Assembly: GCA_002496635.1 (NCBI GenBank)
Contig: DAKQ01000101.1
Coordinates: 1-12,612, forward strand
Length of the DNA stretch: 12,612 nt
Direction: 5' to 3'
From: Euryarchaeota archaeon UBA82
GTDB taxonomy: Archaea; Thermoplasmatota; Poseidoniia; Poseidoniales; Poseidoniaceae
The notes below the pieces were generated by a model. It saw nothing but the letters and a program-made list of their open reading frames with translations. It had not been told where the DNA came from and did not search any database. Position 1 is the first letter of the stretch. Each line of letters opens with the position of its first letter. Shown here one piece after another: positions 12,209 to 12,612 of this stretch. The translations under genes were made by a program, and so were the position numbers.

Positions 12209-12612
12209 TCACTTCAATGGTACGTGCTTCGAAGATCGGGTAGCACCTACACCCGGCCCACTGTGGGCAACTCCACGTCGTGTGATTGCGAATTCACCTA
12301 AGTAGTGACCAATCATCTCCGGCTTGATGGCAATCTCAACGAAATGTTGTCCGTTGTGGACTGCGAGAGTCTTGCCGACGAATTCTGGTAGAATTGGCAT
12401 GTCACGGCGATGTGTACGAATTGTGTTTGATTTGCTTCGAGAGACACGGTCTCTGAACTTTAGATTCTGTTCTGAGAGACCACGGCTGATCGAACGGCGA
12501 ACACGTGAAGGAAGAAGGCGAATGAGGTATTCCTCAGCACCATCTTCAGGGAACATTGGCATGTTGGTCAATGTTTCAACATCGTATCCACGGTATGTGA
12601 ATTCTTTCTTCT
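12209..12612 (-). CDS. rps19: Small subunit ribosomal protein S19 (uS19), partial
   Basis: S19 binds 16S rRNA in the 30S head near the A site. The C-terminal domain is clear: LLPSRVRRSISRGL, KTLAVHNGQHFVEIAIKPEM, GHYLGEFAITRR and the terminal GVGATRSSKHVPLK. The frame stays open to the right edge, reading KKEFTYRGYDVETLTNMPMF, which matches the archaeal lead-in. The start codon is therefore beyond the window and the TTG at 12571 is not the start. S19 before L22 and S3 is the standard order; L2, L23, L4 and L3 are expected to the right. Confidence 0.95.
   Translation of the reverse strand, partial: KKEFTYRGYDVETLTNMPMFPEDGAEEYLIRLLPSRVRRSISRGLSEQNLKFRDRVSRSKSNTIRTHRRDMPILPEFVGKTLAVHNGQHFVEIAIKPEMIGHYLGEFAITRRGVAHSGPGVGATRSSKHVPLK

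Noticed and set aside
12209..12571. S19 starting at the TTG at 12571
   Set aside because: The frame continues open to the window edge with typical archaeal S19 sequence (FTYRGYDVETL), so the true start is outside the window.
1..12612. CRISPR array, insertion sequence, integrase, defence or toxin-antitoxin genes
   Set aside because: No spaced direct repeats, transposase-like frames or defence domains were seen. The window is a core housekeeping locus apart from the 621-1154 gene.

Overview
The window is archaeal chromosomal DNA, most probably from a Thermoplasmatota-type euryarchaeon. Marine Group II (Poseidoniales) or a close relative is my best guess. Three things point there: the start of a 16S rRNA gene at the left edge carries the archaeal opening TCTGGTTGATCCTGCCAGAG; the ribosomal proteins are archaeal versions (S4e, L32e, L19e, zinc-type S14, archaeal L30 and L18); and the genes for SUI1 and the RNase P protein Rpp29 sit inside the ribosomal cluster in the usual archaeal place. 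The lineage call is inferred from sequence character, not from a search.

Right to left, positions 12612 to 1399 hold one unbroken minus-strand run of 21 genes, the archaeal S10-spc cluster: S19 (cut by the window edge), L22, S3, L29, SUI1, Rpp29, S17, L14, L24, S4e, L5, S14, S8, L6, L32e, L19e, L18, S5, L30, L15 and SecY. Spacing runs from 4-base overlaps to 18-base gaps, so the genes almost certainly form one transcription unit with coupled translation. Most junctions carry a GAGGTG or GGAGG ribosome-binding site. At six of them the upstream TGA stop is itself the start of the site (TGAGGTGA). Several start codons were moved from the longest reading frame to the one that fits the ribosome-binding site: L22, S3, S17, S4e, L32e and L15. 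L5 starts with TTG.

The cluster ends at secY, with a hairpin over the secY stop. The adk/EMC3-like/L34e/cmk genes found after secY in many archaea are absent. Instead a plus-strand gene (621-1154) converges on secY. It encodes a small membrane protein with a SAP-like domain, a CxxC...CxxC zinc knuckle and two membrane helices. About 560 bases upstream of it, and divergent from it, the 16S rRNA gene starts and runs off the left edge. The spacer holds the likely rRNA leader with two mutually exclusive hairpins, a TATA-like element, and a perfect 19-base palindrome upstream of the plus-strand gene.

The genes work together in building and starting the ribosome (r-proteins, 16S rRNA, SUI1), in tRNA maturation (Rpp29), and in membrane insertion of nascent chains (SecY). 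The unusual parts are lineage add-ons: a SAP domain plus acidic linker fused to L32e, a four-helix membrane extension on SecY, a basic insertion in L24, and a neighbouring membrane protein whose SAP domain closely resembles the one on L32e.
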